Positions 42,801 through 50,135 are shown, counted from the stretch's first letter. The stretch: DNA of 64,000 nucleotides from Alternaria dauci (GCF_042100115.1 NC_091272.1:62001-126000), one strand, 5' to 3'. Notes: generated by a model from the sequence alone, not told the origin. Made by a program: numbers and translations.

Positions 42801-43313
42801 CTCTCACAGATTACCGGAGAACAAGATGTCGTCTATGGATACATGGTCGCTGGCCGGAATGCTAATATCCCGGATATCAGCAAGATTGTCGGCCCTTGCC
42901 TAAACATCATTCCAGTTCGAGCACGGGTCCATCCAATGACAACTGCACCTGAACTGGTACGATCGCTTCAGGAACAGTACATCGCACTAGGGGAAGCCGA
43001 TTCAATGGGATTTGATGAGATAGTCCGCACATCCACAGACTGGCCAGCCAATACGGAGTATGACTCTGTGTTCCAGCACCAGAACCTGAACGAACATCCC
43101 GAGTTCGATTTTGAAGACACCACTGCTAGGCTCCATTGGTTTCAGAATCCTGATTCGGTGCCTTGCATTCTCACTGTGGTGTCTTTCCCGCTGGAAGACG
43201 GGCTTAAGATTCTGGTCAGGGGTAATGAACACATCATCACGCCTGAGAGTGCAGAGAGGATAAACAAGATGCTCTGCGAGACGATCGGGAAACTGGGGTC
43301 TGCACTGCAGTAG
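27822..43313 (+). CDS. TES: Four-module NRPS, tentoxin synthetase (TES)-like
   Basis: Intronless, 5163 residues. Domain order with landmarks: A1 (about 25-545; YVMFTSGSTG from 176), T1 (GGDSI, Ser606), C1 (about 660-1090; HHIISDG from 788), A2 (from about 1115) with embedded N-methyltransferase MT1 (about 1585-1850; VLEVGTGTG from 1652), T2 (Ser2104), C2 (about 2180-2590; HHAIYDG from 2303), A3 (from about 2605), T3 (Ser3178), C3 (about 3230-3660; HHIVSDG from 3362), A4 (from about 3690) with MT2 (about 4160-4430; VLEIGSGSG from 4228), T4 (Ser4682), and terminal C (about 4755-5163; HAQYDG from 4888). There is no loading C domain and no thioesterase. The terminal C-like domain is therefore expected to cyclise the chain, as in other fungal cyclic peptide NRPSs. 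The predicted product is a cyclic tetrapeptide methylated on the second and fourth residues. This matches tentoxin, whose Ala and Phe are N-methylated and alternate with Leu and Gly. Modules 1-2 and 3-4 are clear duplicates of each other. All T-domain serines, C-domain active-site histidines and MT glycines are present, so the enzyme looks functional. Identity with TES is inferred from architecture, size and the P450 neighbour. Confidence 0.92.
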   Translation: MPEMLLSDVNGLGVEKTWERNRETLPVVNRCVHSLFEEQVKARPDACAVHAWDGEMTYEQLDQQSTRLAGYLASQGIGPEVMVPLCFEKSIWAVVAMLAVLKAGAAFVPLEPMHPSARHERIFEQTNTKLVLTSKQYAALWPRATVQVLAIDNTFVDQLPCQAEFRSKAGPSNAVYVMFTSGSTGVPKGVVLEHRAIATSCLAHGKAMRLGPDSRALQFAAYTFDICIAEIFTVLIFGGCVCVPSDDDRRGALSEVINNSRVNWAQLTPTVARLLDPSTVTSLKVLVLGGERVDDADWKRWRDDVVRVNVYGPTECSIWCTSYCNTGREFRSGTIGTSMASLSWVVDQDDHNKLVPFGSIGELLIEGPILARGYLNDTAKTDAVFIHDPLWLTHSNNANGRTGRQGRLYKTGDLVYYDADRNLVYAGRKDSQTKVRGQRIELGEIEHHLNQCMPGIKQVAAEVIVPSGDQGKAMVAAFVQLSEESHRALIHQTSENDLVVQVIFPKHVDQLLVQRMPRDMVPEMYFAIAELPLTTSAKVDRQRLRRIGSSFSAQQLAQLRTHGDGPKRQPETEREKTLHGLWAQVLGIDASLIGMDDSFFSLGGDSIAAMKLVGEARRLGIKISVAVVFRNPTLDQLSSAATNPDDASDVDTTIPRVDHDGPVAQSFAQGRMWFLEELYPGLTWYLMPVVVRIKGPLQLVALQSALNAIEKRHETLRTTFETIGDMSMQLVHTYHPKELSVIDVDEQTLPDAVHRDQITPFDLRTEAGWRVSLYRISNEEHVLSIIMHHIISDGWSTDLLTRELGAFYSATTRGRDALTYVQPLPIQYRDFSVWQRQQAQIDKHQSQLNYWFNLLNTSRPAELLCDKVRPAALSGQAAKQTFQIDGPLYSQLLQFCKAQGVTKFMVLFAAFRATQFRLTGQKDATIGTVNANRDRWELKGMIGFFVNLQCLRTTIDEDESFEKLVQQVHGAMIASLANADVPFESIVSKLKNTRDLSRHPIVQMIFALHSQRNLGQLSLEGLETETLDNAPKSRFDLEFHFFQQEDSLKGEVVYSTDLYSPDTIENMLSVFHVVLEECLREPTAAISSLPLLREASYSKLDSMGLIQVEKTAYSRESSVVDLFRQQASVCPSKIAVKDASISMTYAQLDEKSDILAQWLAKQSLAPETLVGLFAGRSCQAIVAILAILKAGLAYLPFDLKVPAKRMSKILSSLSGQKVVFLGADVHPPDVKLSDVRFVRIAEALNEQVDNVSASQDIAKPSADSLAYVMFTSGSTGQPKGVMIEHRCIVHLVRDNNFMQYLPAPPVMVHLTNLAFDVSTLEIYGALLQGGMLVCIDRMTVLDPEAVLRTFRREHVSMAVMTPSLFRTYVQQLPAIFANLDMLCVGGEATRGNDIISMKTLSTGKIINAYGPTEDTTFDTSYLLSKHEQYPNGPPIGRAFKNTGAYVMDSKQQLVPLGVVGELVVTGDGLARGYTDPERNINRFITIQIEGEAVKAYRTGDLVRYRPTDGQLEIFGRMDGQVKMRGHRIELGEIEHVLRSHRSVRDAVAVVQQQQDAHETARLAAFVTVYEGDELIDQEPTDNDESQHVDVWEDQFDSKVYTPISQVLPEAIGRDFIGWTSMYDGSAIDIAEMNEWLDDTINTMLNGHPPGKVLEVGTGTGMILFNLGDGLESYVGLDPSLKAVEFVKHTARSIPTFADKVRVYKATAADLDRLKPIDASLVVINSVVQYFPSLEYLYKTTQQLLELESISTIFFGDVRSYALHREFLATRAMFMAGDDADKAEVRRIIADMERVERELLVDPAFFTSLPQRLPDLVEHVEILPKKMKATNELSCYRFAAVIYAKPRNERKQERVIRHVEHDDWIDFTEQKLDRQSLLAKLQSHSSLSTMAVSNIPYSKTILSRCLVDSIDDAVTELPDTQDWRLTAYSQAQCLSSLSATDLHELADETNCRVEVSWNRQHSQRGGLDAIFHRYQPREGENRVLFHFPTDHAERPLHSLGSTPLRQQTLQRIQQQLQEMLEDQLPPYTVPQTITFLGVMPTNQNGKVDRSALTQKTQTQTAKGQEFQRELTRPEVKIQQLMARVLHINPDRISLDDSFFQLGGDSIAAMKLVAMARDDDIRLTVAKVFQYPKLIQLAAVAQEYVHVPSDDIVPFSLLNPKVDATQIHHEVATKCNVDRGLVEDIYPCSPLQEGLMSLTVKRPGDYIMQTVLELRPHVDEAAFRIAWEKAVQSLQILRTRIVIHESLGLLQAVIADKLEWAEADDLATYLAQDKVSSMQLGEPLARYALVRDALREKRRFVWTIHHAIYDGWALNHILSAVQTAYNGAEPAKQLGFNNFIKYLGQMDQDALAAYWRTTLSDCEANVFPPLLPEVQQPVADATAEYQCPPLPKRTSNTTISTLVRAAWAIVASGYTSSDDVVFGATVTGRNAPMTGIESLVGPVIATVPVRIRVQRDSTVLGFLETVQKQATEMIPFEQTGLQRIAKLGPDTERACSFQTLLIVQPADDAFQSDDAFGTWEYGSGLQDFTTYALMVQAKLAEEGVKITASFDARLVEQWQVEKMLGQLSFVMQQLARGDPSTRVIDVETMTPSDEQQLWKWNQRLPPTIERCVHDVYLDQVQSRPEADAICAWDGVMTYKELDERSSRLANYLVSIGVKAESIVPLCFGKSMWMVVAMMAVLKAGGAFAPLDPGHPISRHREIFKQTKANIVLTSAQYSKLWSESIPTVVEISGDFIDQLSTRPYDTQTAVQPGNTAYVIFTSGSTGVPKGVQLEHKAVSTSCLCQGPALGITEDTRVLQFAAYTFDACILEIITALLHGACICIPSESQRRDNLIDTINSMKATWALLTPAVARILDPQSIVSLKTLVLGGEQVSASDYNTWSGRVRLINAYGPTECCVSCVANPDMQGIDPVPIGKPIASVAWVTHPDDHNRLAPLGAVGELLVEGPNLARGYLEDAKKTETAFVNDPPWLLRGWEGCSGRRGRLYKTGDLVYYTLNGDLVYVGRKDGQVKVRGQRIELAEIEHCLYQHGPDIKETAVELISPRGGKPMIAAFLKASSELLNGKMSDASSGAYVVYPARIDDELSQRLPGYMVPEVYFTLEEFPISTAGKLNRRRLREIGGSFSTEQLAQLRTQENDIRKRAPTTEQEMAVQKLWVQVLKIDANSIGLDDSFFRLGGDSIAAMKLVSEARNVDLTFSVQDVFQAQRLGQLAKRLVHASTSSQSTIARIDHQGPVVQSFAQGRLWFLEQLHPGLDWYLMHLAVRIRGPLQLPALQAALQAIERRHETLRTTFSNNDVESLQKVHPFRGGKEVNVIDICSDEDEILLEALEQDQKTPFDLRHEPGWRTSIFRINECCHVLSIVMHHIVSDGWSVDVLEKELSILYAAAIRNEDLDSCLPPLPIQYRDFSVWQRQPEQAQEHQRQLDYWINQLDGSRPAEFLYDKPRPATLSGRAGTQTLNISDQLYDSLQSFAKERGMTPFVVLLAVFRATHYRMTNQDDATIAVPNANRSRSEVADLIGFFVNIQCIRMKIQDETFEELLQQAYKTVVDSLANQDVPFERIVSALQGDRDPSRNPLAQVAFAVHSQQDIGKLKLESVETEVMEGLATSRFDLEFHFFQEHNSLQGYIYFSEELFVPDSIRSLASVFTSILENCLARPETQVAVVPLMTDHSYTQLDQMGLLRMNQTAYSRDSSIVDVFRQQAAMQPSRVAVKDALKELTYAELDSQSEKLAKFLAAKSFAPETAVGVLAHRCCEAIVAFIGILKAGLAYLPFDSKAPEKRMEAIFSTIEGNKMVLVGPNIRLPGTALKDVEFAHIMDILDADENSEFTSTELDPALRPTATSLAYVLFTSGSTGQPKGVMVEHRGIVRLAQHDQMEHFKSSGAMAHMANLAFDGSSWEIYTCLLNGGTLACIDATTVLDQDALARAFREYQIRIAFITPALLNYILAESPDTVGNLDTLLVAGDKADTDDVFRARDLVRNKIVANAYGPTENSVMSTLYILSEDEKCVNGVPIGRSISNSGAYVMDPEQNQVPLGVVGELVVTGDGVARGYTDPNRDVDRFVTVTIGNQTMRAYRTGDYVRQRPQDGQMEFFGRIDGQVKIRGNRVELGEIEAVLRGHNLVRDAVLVADQRQDKQQRLFGYITLKEESDMTSGQNSDDNQIQHVNAWEQRFDTETYAPIDGIQSGTVGQDFIGWTSMYDGTDIDKTEMKEWLDETIKSIHDKVGGRLGNVLEIGSGSGMILFNLGDSLKHYTGFEPSRRAVDFITGTARSIPSLANKVEMYKATAADISKVERPLQADLVVLNSVVQYFPSQGYLFNVVRDLLEVNGVKTLFFGDIRSHALRREFYASRALFMAGEKASQEDLRRLVEDMEQIEQELLVDPGFFTSLTHRLPDLVQHVEIQPKRMRATNELSSYRYTAVVYSRSWNPPCGGLQTIPDDEWIDFQEENLNRDSLQQRIKDVASTRPLAISNIPNSKTLFGKCLLGSLDDEKARKPVHMDWTSLVDQQTEGVPSLSAVDLDDMAKAAGCQVKISWNRKYSQHGGLDAIFYPRQINGGSDQAGLMFSFPTDHAERRRRTLSNKPMRQQLVKDVQQQLDELVKSQLPSYMVPQSIQVLDQLPINQNGKVDRKALIQRTRTHTGVSQESLQRELSSAELKLQQILSRVLGIDPSRIGLEDSFFQLGGDSIAAMKIVAAAREEDIHLTIANIFQHPKLVNLATVAKFSQHAVEQKPIQPFSLLSTTQKDYLLHAIPAHTSNVDRNDIIDILPTTWMQNLFVTRGVNDHPLAFNYFYLNLGTRVDAPRLQPSITALVEHFSILRTKFVYVDGVLWQAVLRNPHVPFREYHLDMPVGEAADAVCLEDSRTTEPLELATAFMLVRGAYNEHLLAIRITHAQYDGVCFPSFVRTLFAFYFGKPVEPVHVHSKYLAYTQGRKSVSALHWRKVLQGSRITKITPILGPSIRRGMTPMEIQTENNIGMPHVPTGLTLASVVSAAWAQVLSQITGEQDVVYGYMVAGRNANIPDISKIVGPCLNIIPVRARVHPMTTAPELVRSLQEQYIALGEADSMGFDEIVRTSTDWPANTEYDSVFQHQNLNEHPEFDFEDTTARLHWFQNPDSVPCILTVVSFPLEDGLKILVRGNEHIITPESAERINKMLCETIGKLGSALQ

Positions 43314-44148
43314 CACCGTGATTTAATGATGGAATTATGTTCCATCACATATTCGAGGGGGCGTCTGATAGATGTTGAATATACACTTCCCATGCTTACA
43401 CTACGCCGTTGTATCTACTTTTACCTGTTATTTCTTCGCCGTCTTCTAGAAGCCTCTTTCATTCTTATAAAAGTCTAAATATTGGTGCATGTGTGTGAGG
43501 AAATTAGCGTTGGTGAAGTCGTTCATAAGTCGCAGATCCCCACGTAGCATGATCATAGCTCTCTTTCTTGGAACATGTAGAGATTTATGGCAGTGAAGAT
43601 AAAGAAGAGGCGGACCACATTTATATGTGCCTCTTTAGATGCCTAGGCAGAGCCTCTCTACCGGTGTGGCTTGGTTGAAATGGCTACGTCTTTGGAACAG
43701 CCGCCCGTGTAAGGTCTACCAGGAGCAGCGCCACTCGCGACAAAACCTGGCCACCTCTTTCTAACCAACGAACCAGTCAGTAAGTTCTTTGATCATACTA
43801 GCGCTGAATAATACTGCGGTACAATCTCCCCGCGGGCGTTCGTCGCATCGAGAATGTACAGCCCAGTGAAACACCACATCTCAGTCCTTCACGCACTACA
43901 CATTACGTCATCAAACTACATCGGGAAAGTGCTCGAATCATTCTTACCCCGCACAGTCTTCCTGGTAACTTTCTTCGTTTTACATACGGCTATCAAACAC
44001 CTACACTGCGGTTCATAGCCCCCGACAAGCGCTCAACATCCGTATCGACCCCGACAGAATTCAAATCGCTACATTCTGTTCTAATCGATACTGAAGCAGC
44101 CGACTCAATATATTTACCTAGGCGCATCGATATCGGTATCTCCACTAC
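43314..44148. other. Intergenic, downstream of the NRPS
   Basis: No gene is supported. It holds the NRPS 3' UTR and the upstream region of the next plus-strand gene. The cluster seems to end here: no transporter, thioesterase or regulator follows. Confidence 0.5.
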
Positions 44149-45963
44149 ATGTCTTCGACCAACATGTCTCGTCAAAAGATGGCTCCTGTCACAGGTAAGC
44201 CCACAGATCCTCGCTTCCAGATCTTTCCCTTCTTTTACTAATGTCGCGCAGTATACGTCCTCAAGAAAGACCGCATGGCGCTCTTGGACGACATTACCGA
44301 TATCCTCAAGAAGGAGCGCCTTATATTGTCTTCTCGCTGCGTCGACAGGCTTGAAGACTGTTTGATGGCAAAGCTAGAGCCCACTCTGATACCACACGAT
44401 CGCAACGACCCCGATCGCGCGATCAACATGGCGCAGAGCGCCCGCCTTCGGAAAATCAAGGCACAGGGCCCAATGCGTCTAGAGAAGCGGCCTACGGCTT
44501 CGAACCGCATAACCAAGTCAGATCGCAACACTCACAGCCTTCCACAATCCCTGTTTGGGCATTTCGGCCCTCCGCGGAACTTGCATGAGTCTTTTGTGGA
44601 CCACAGAGGCAAGTACCCAGATAGCGCACCCGAGAGTGAAGACGGAGCTGAAGACGAAGACGAAGCCCTAGCAATCGTGGAGGCGGCAAAACACAGGGTA
44701 GAGTCGTGCGACAAGCCTTCAACCGTTTCACATAATCACTTCGATCAACAGTTCAGCGTCCACAAGTCGATGGTTTCAGGTATCAACATTGCATCCGAAG
44801 ACAAGATTTCAGGAGCCGCGGGAGCAAGAGCGTCAAAGAAGAAGACCAACACCTACCTCACTGCTCGACCGCCCTCCAAGAGGACCGCTTTCGAACACCC
44901 CCCAGAAGACACAACGTCGTCATTTTATTTCCCCAACACCTGCCTAGCTTTCTCACAGATACTCCCCAACGTAGATCAGTCTGCATACAGCAAGCCAGCG
45001 GATATGAAGAAGCGCGCCGATGCCCTCGTCAAAAAGGAGCCCGTTGACTTCAACAAGAATGATTGTCCCACTTTTGGGAGCAGGGAGTCGGTCCATTCCC
45101 AGACTTCAAATGTCAATCCCGCCCCGAAGACTGTGAAAACGGAGGCCAAGCAGGTCGCTGCAGTTGGGCATCAGCCGGAAGGTACATTGGCTTCGGTGGA
45201 GACAGTGATGACGAACCCTGAGCGGACCGACGTCATTGCAGGAGACGAGAAGATGGACCGAATCCAGGCGAGCCACGGCGTTGACATCGGCATGGGTCTT
45301 GCCGGTGTCAAAAACGCCTCGCCTCACTCTCCCATTCTTACCATTACAATTACGGAGGATACCGCAGCCGTAGCCATTCCCGACACCCAGAACTCAACCC
45401 AATCCTCCAGCTCTTCCGTGTCTCAGTCTTCTTTTGAACACGCACAAGAGCAGCAAGATACACCTGACACTACTTTCTTGAGCCAATCTCAGGACGCCTT
45501 GACCAAGTCTCAGGTTCCAACGATGACGCAAGATATTGATCTGAAGGACCTTCTCCAACCGTCCAATCCATCAGTGGCAGGGCGCAAGAAGAAGGCACTG
45601 AAGGCCTCAAAGGAGGCCGATCCCGTAGAGATTAACCCTCGCCGCTCTGCGAGGTTGGCTGACAAGCCTAAACCTACGTCTACAACTACTGCTACGAAAG
45701 CGCCAAAGGCGCCAAAATCTACTGCGGAAGATGCTCTCGCGCAACCTCCAGTCCTCCAGTCTGGCCGAAAGCGCGGTCGCAAAGACGTTGGAGGCCAGAA
45801 CGAGAGCGATGGTGAAGAAGAAGAAGAGTATAACGGTGGCCGTAGGAAGAAGGTTTTGTCGAAGCCAGTGGTTGAGAAGCAGCGTGAAACGTGGAGCAAG
45901 GAGACGAAGCGTGGCGGTCACGGGCGTGACCGGAGGACTGCGCTGGGACGTCATGGCCTCTAG
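44149..45963 (+). CDS. Unrecognised, probably nuclear, basic/disordered protein
   Basis: 585 residues in two exons, 44149-44194 and 44252-45963 (gtaagc donor, ttactaat branch, cgcag acceptor, phase 1). The first 65 residues look structured and helical (MALLDDITDILKKERLIL, SRCVDRLEDCLMAKL). The remainder is low complexity: acidic stretches (DGAEDEDEA), several possible sumoylation-like VKKEP/VKTEA motifs, Gln/Ser runs, then a basic C-terminus with PRRSARLADKPK, SGRKRGRKD and an acidic EEEEEY patch. Such basic motifs are common in nuclear or chromatin-associated proteins; this is inference. No enzymatic motif is seen and I do not recognise the family. The start at 44149 is the first ATG in frame; two further Met codons follow within 11 residues. 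Confidence 0.75.
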
Positions 45964-46510
45964 ACAATGTCTAATGGGTTATTCCATGGTGCAGGTGGGC
46001 TAGTGTGGCTCAAAGCAACTCCATAGCCGGCGGTTGGGATGGATGGTTGCCCAAAGGACTCTGAAGACAAGACAGCACCACACCAACACCCATTGGATAT
46101 CCCAGGCGATACGGTCGTCTAACGACACGACAACGAAGCCGATATGACGCTTCAAAATTGTTATTCACCTGGACATCTGGTCGGATGCATCGTTAGTTGT
46201 TTATTCGGTTTTGCTTTTGTCATCTTGTGCTATACCCTTGCTTAGATTTGCGTCCGTTAGATTGCATGGCTTCGAGTAGGATGTTCTAAACGATAGAATT
46301 GTTGTCAAAGTCGCGCACCTTCTTCGCCGTGATTGTGTGTTGTCGCCAGGGTTGATCTCGGCTCTCCGCCCATTTCCTTCGAGTTCCGCATGCGCGTCGC
46401 GTTAGCGCACCAATACGCGGTCACCATCAACACTACATGCATACTTCATCCCTCTTTTACAGTCCCATGTAGCTAGGCAGGCAGAACAGCATCTTCCACC
46501 TGACTCGGCC
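45964..46510. other. Intergenic
   Basis: Between two plus-strand genes. Nothing coding was recognised; it contains the upstream region of the Dabb gene. Confidence 0.45.
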
Positions 46511-47154
46511 ATGCGTTTTTCTGTCTCTCTCCTCGCTGTCCTCCTGAGCCTTTTTCCAACCATCTGCACCACCACCATGGCCACGTCAAACCCAACCCCA
46601 CAATCACAATCATCCGCATCAAACTCCACGGCGAACAACCCAGTAACGCGCATTGCGACTTTTCGCTTCCACCCTAATGTCACCGCTGAACAGAAAGGCG
46701 ATCGCGCGTCTGCTTTCCTTGCACTTTACGCCGAGCATCCTGAACTGCTGGTCGAAGCACCAGTAGGAGGTAGACCGTTGAACACGCCGTTGAATCTGAC
46801 GAATGTAAAGCGGGAGAGCGTCTGGGATTTGGGGTTTGTTGTGAAGTTCAAGGTATGAAGGAGCCTAGGTGTAGAGTGTAGAAGGTAGAGTGGATCGTGC
46901 GTGCGATCGTATGGCATGGTGGGGGATGCGAGCGAGATGCAAGGGTCAAGATGAAGCGCGAGCGCTAACGATGATTAGGACGAAGCATCAAGACAGAAGT
47001 TCGATCTCGATCCTGGACATGATAAACTGAAGGTACGTGGTTCAATCACGTGACAAATGGAGTTGAGCTGACATGCTAGAAGAACGAGACGGATCCATTG
47101 CTCGAGCAGGTCTTCGTGTATGACTTTGTGGCGCAGCCAAACCTGGGCTGGTAG
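46511..47154 (+). CDS. Stress-responsive A/B barrel (Dabb) domain protein
   Basis: 156 residues in three exons: 46511-46852, 46979-47032 and 47080-47154 (acceptor at 47079 or three bases later). All phases are 0, with donors gtatga and gtacgt. The core fits a Dabb fold: VTRIATFRFHPNVTAEQKGDR opens with the beta strand and helix. SVWDLGFVVKFK joins across the first intron to DEASRQKFDLDPGHDKLK, and the last exon gives LLEQVFVYDFVAQPN, the usual closing strand. Dabb proteins are small dimeric barrels with varied roles, some enzymatic. The N-terminus MRFSVSLLAVLLSLFPTICT looks like a signal peptide, unusual for this family. A second ATG at 46577 (MATSNPTPQ) would give a cytosolic form of 134 residues. 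Which start is used cannot be decided here. Confidence 0.82.
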
Positions 47155-48081
47155 TTGTGGAGAGTTGAAGAAGTCCTGCTAGAGAGATGAGAGATGGAGA
47201 GTGTGTATATTGAATGAATATTTTGAGCGGAAGGTTGGAATATGTTTGGGACGGTTTGGGTTCTGGATGATCTGCTCGGATTCGGAACGTTCCGGAGCGC
47301 TAGCGGTATTGGCGGCTTGGCCCCTGTCGCGCTGTTCATCTCCTGACGAGGCGCCTGACGAGGCGCCTGAATCGTTACTAATTCTCTTGCACTTCAACCC
47401 ACGTACACCACCTGGACCTTTGTGAAACCATCCCATCCAGACCTGGCGACTTCGCTAACCCAGGAGGCTGTAGCGCGAACTATGCCGGTGAGCGCGACGG
47501 GCCTCAGCCCGCCTTATCTACGCTAAGAAAGCAATACTCTACCGTTCTCTCCGATGCAGACCTCAGCTTTAGCCATTCTTTTTCACAGCGTGCTTTTGCT
47601 GGCAGCGCACTCAGCCTCACGCAGCTAGATCGCATTGCACCAACCACGGGGGACTTACCGCATATGATGGTGCCAATCCAGGATAGTGGCCAGCCACAAG
47701 CGGGATGTGTTCGCCAGCCACAGTCTAGTGCTCAGCTACTTGGCTGAATTTACTTTTGGCCAGGACCGCCTTGAAGCAGTGCGTCGATAGTGTCCGCTGT
47801 CTCTGCACTAGGATGGGTCAGTTAGCCGTGTCATGCCGCCTAATTCAGTATCACACCCTCAGCTTTGTCGAGAATGTAGTCTAAAACGGGGGGCCGCAAT
47901 CGCAGCGGCGGTCCTTCACACCACTTCTGGCTCGGCACTTCTCAGCTCTTCTGCCACTTGTGGGTGTGTGGATCGTATTCGACACTGCGATATATATACC
48001 TCTATCGGCTTAGAGCTGGACTTCAATTTCTCAGCTCTCTTATACCCTTTTTGCTACCAGTTTAATACCACGTTGCCCATC
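47155..48081. other. Intergenic
   Basis: Holds two perfect copies and a partial third of a 12-base unit (cctgacgaggcg, 47342-47374). A minus-strand frame (47436-47179, 85 codons, starting MGWFHKGPGGV) is of possible coding composition but has no recognisable domain; I do not call it. The last 100 bases should be the promoter of the DUF2235 gene. Confidence 0.4.
47342..47374. repeat. Short tandem repeat, 12-base unit
   Basis: The unit cctgacgaggcg occurs twice in perfect tandem (47342-47353, 47354-47365), followed by a degenerate third start. No function is evident. Confidence 0.6.
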
Positions 48082-49838
48082 ATGATGCCCCATTCCGTTG
48101 ACGAAGCGCCTGAGGATTGCACGCATGTCCCAAGGAAGCTCATTCTTTGTTTCGATGGCACAGGGAACAAGTTCGAGGGGAACACCTCTGATACCAACAT
48201 AGTCAAACTTTATGACAAGTTTGACAGGAAGGATCCCAACCAATACCACTACTACCAAAGTAAGCAACTTGCAAATCTCCAGCAGTGAGAAATTCGCTAA
48301 ATGCTCCACTACACAGCCGGCATTGGCACATACAGCGTTGACGGAGGACCAATCAACAAGACTTTCTTTGGCAGCATCAAATCAAAGATCTCGAGAACTA
48401 TTGACAGCGGTTTTGCCACAACATTTGACGCTCATGTCATCGCCGGCTATCGATTCATAATGCGATACTACAAAGAGGGCGACAAGATCTACATGTTCGG
48501 TTTCTCGAGAGGCGCTTTCACTGCTCGCTTTCTTGCACGCATGATATCCACGGTCGGCCTGCTTTCCGAGGGTAACGAGGAAATGGTCCCTTTCGCATAC
48601 GATCTGTATCAGCAATACGAGCAGGGAAAGCTAGAGAGGCCCGCGCAGAAGACGCAAGATCCTTCTACGGCGACCGGAACAACGAAAGCAACAGCTACCA
48701 ACGGGGAAGCTCAGCCTCTTCTCCCCCCAAACACGGAAGTGGATGAGCAGCAACTCAAGAAGTACAAGCTCGATGCTTTCACGGCAACATTCTGCCGTTT
48801 AGAAGGAGCTACCGATAAGCCCATCAAAGTGCACTTCCTCGGTCTCTTCGATTGTGTCAGTAGTGTCGCAGTACTAGACAGCCCCTTCGGCACAGCTCCC
48901 AAAGCTGTCGATGTTGTCGGAACTGCCCATCATATCCGCCACGCCGTCGCCGTTGACGAGCACCGTGTCAAGTTCAAAGCGGCTTTACTTCATCAAGACA
49001 AACAGCACCCTAACACATTGAAGGAAAGTGTCAAGGAAGTTTGGTTCCCGGGCAATCATGGCGACATTGGTGGCGGATGGCCCGCCCCTGATAACAACAA
49101 GGACAATCCCAAGGCGAATCCCAAGGCCAGCTGGTGGCGAAGAGTTTTCAGGTCCTTGACGGACAAGAAACCCGATAACAATCTTCGAGAACTGGATCCT
49201 TATCAGATGAGCGATGTGCCCCTGGCGTGGATGATCCGCGAACTGGAGATGCTAGAACCAGAAGGTTCAAAGTCGGCGATCAAATGGAGCAAGAGGAAGG
49301 ACGGTTTCAAGTACCACTTCTTACAGAACTTGACCGAAGCGTACAGTAGCGCTATGCACGACACACTATCAGTTGGAGGTGGAGCTTCGCTGTTCAAAGT
49401 CATGCTATGGAACTTTATGGGTAAATGCACCTCTACACTCTTCGACGACAGCCTATCGCTAACACGATTGAACCAGAATGGTTGCCATTTAGCCGTTGGG
49501 AACTGCGATGGAACAAGCCGGCTTCTTCGTACAAGTGGGAATATACTCACAAGCCATTGAACAAGGCATCGGGGCGAGATATTCCCTACGGAGCGCTTCT
49601 GCACGATTCGCTTCTAAAGAGGCTACACGACGACCCGGACTATAAGCCGATCAACACTCGAGGTGATGATAAGATACACTGTTTGATACACAATAAAGAA
49701 GATGTGACGAAGAAGTTCGACCTCAAGGAAGAGGACGAAGGCGTGGTCAAGGACGCAACTCATAATGTCGATGAGAAACCTGGCGTTCACAACATCTGGA
49801 CTTTCCGAGGGGAGGGCACTGTTCTCAATAGGCCATAG
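48082..49838 (+). CDS. DUF2235 alpha/beta hydrolase (Tle1-like phospholipase fold)
   Basis: 547 residues in three exons: 48082-48259, 48317-49420 and 49477-49838, with gtaagc and gtaaat donors, consensus-like branch sites (gctaaa, gctaac) and phases agreeing. The N-terminus has [22 protein letters not shown], the standard DUF2235 opening. TGIGTY is formed exactly at the first splice. The nucleophile elbow is [12 protein letters not shown] (Ser about residue 125). Acid and histidine candidates are [10 protein letters not shown] and [11 protein letters not shown]. Bacterial relatives include type VI secretion phospholipase effectors; fungal members are mostly uncharacterised. No signal peptide or membrane segment was seen, so it is probably cytosolic. 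A Ser/Thr/Pro-rich insert of about 45 residues follows the catalytic Ser. It is convergent with the caspase-like gene, with 297 bases between stop codons. Lipid hydrolysis is inferred, not shown. Confidence 0.9.
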
Positions 49839-50135
49839 ATAAGTGGGTGGAATACAGTGTTCCGATGTACGCATATATCATAAGCGAATCACCGTGCTAG
49901 CATGTTTGAATTACGAAACTTGTATACGAAAGTCACCGCACGATTGCATCAAAGCCAACGTCAAGTGATTCAATGCGACAAGTGATTCTTGCCTTCGTTA
50001 GCAGTAAGTAGCCGTTCGCGCGTCGCATAACTATTCCTGGTCTAACGTAGATCCTGAACTTTCTTATTAAGTGAAAATAACGGTTCAGTAGGGTAATCCA
50101 TGCCTAATACCTGGCGGAATACACGCTCCTTCCTA

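Noticed and set aside
27822..43313. Enniatin/beauvericin or AM-toxin synthetase
   Set aside because: Enniatin-type enzymes have two modules and one MT. AM-toxin synthetase, as I know it, lacks the two MT domains. Four modules with MT in 2 and 4 fit tentoxin better.
47179..47436. 85-codon minus-strand frame with Ser/Gly-rich composition
   Set aside because: Partly created by the 12-base tandem repeat; no recognisable domain and no supporting splice sites.
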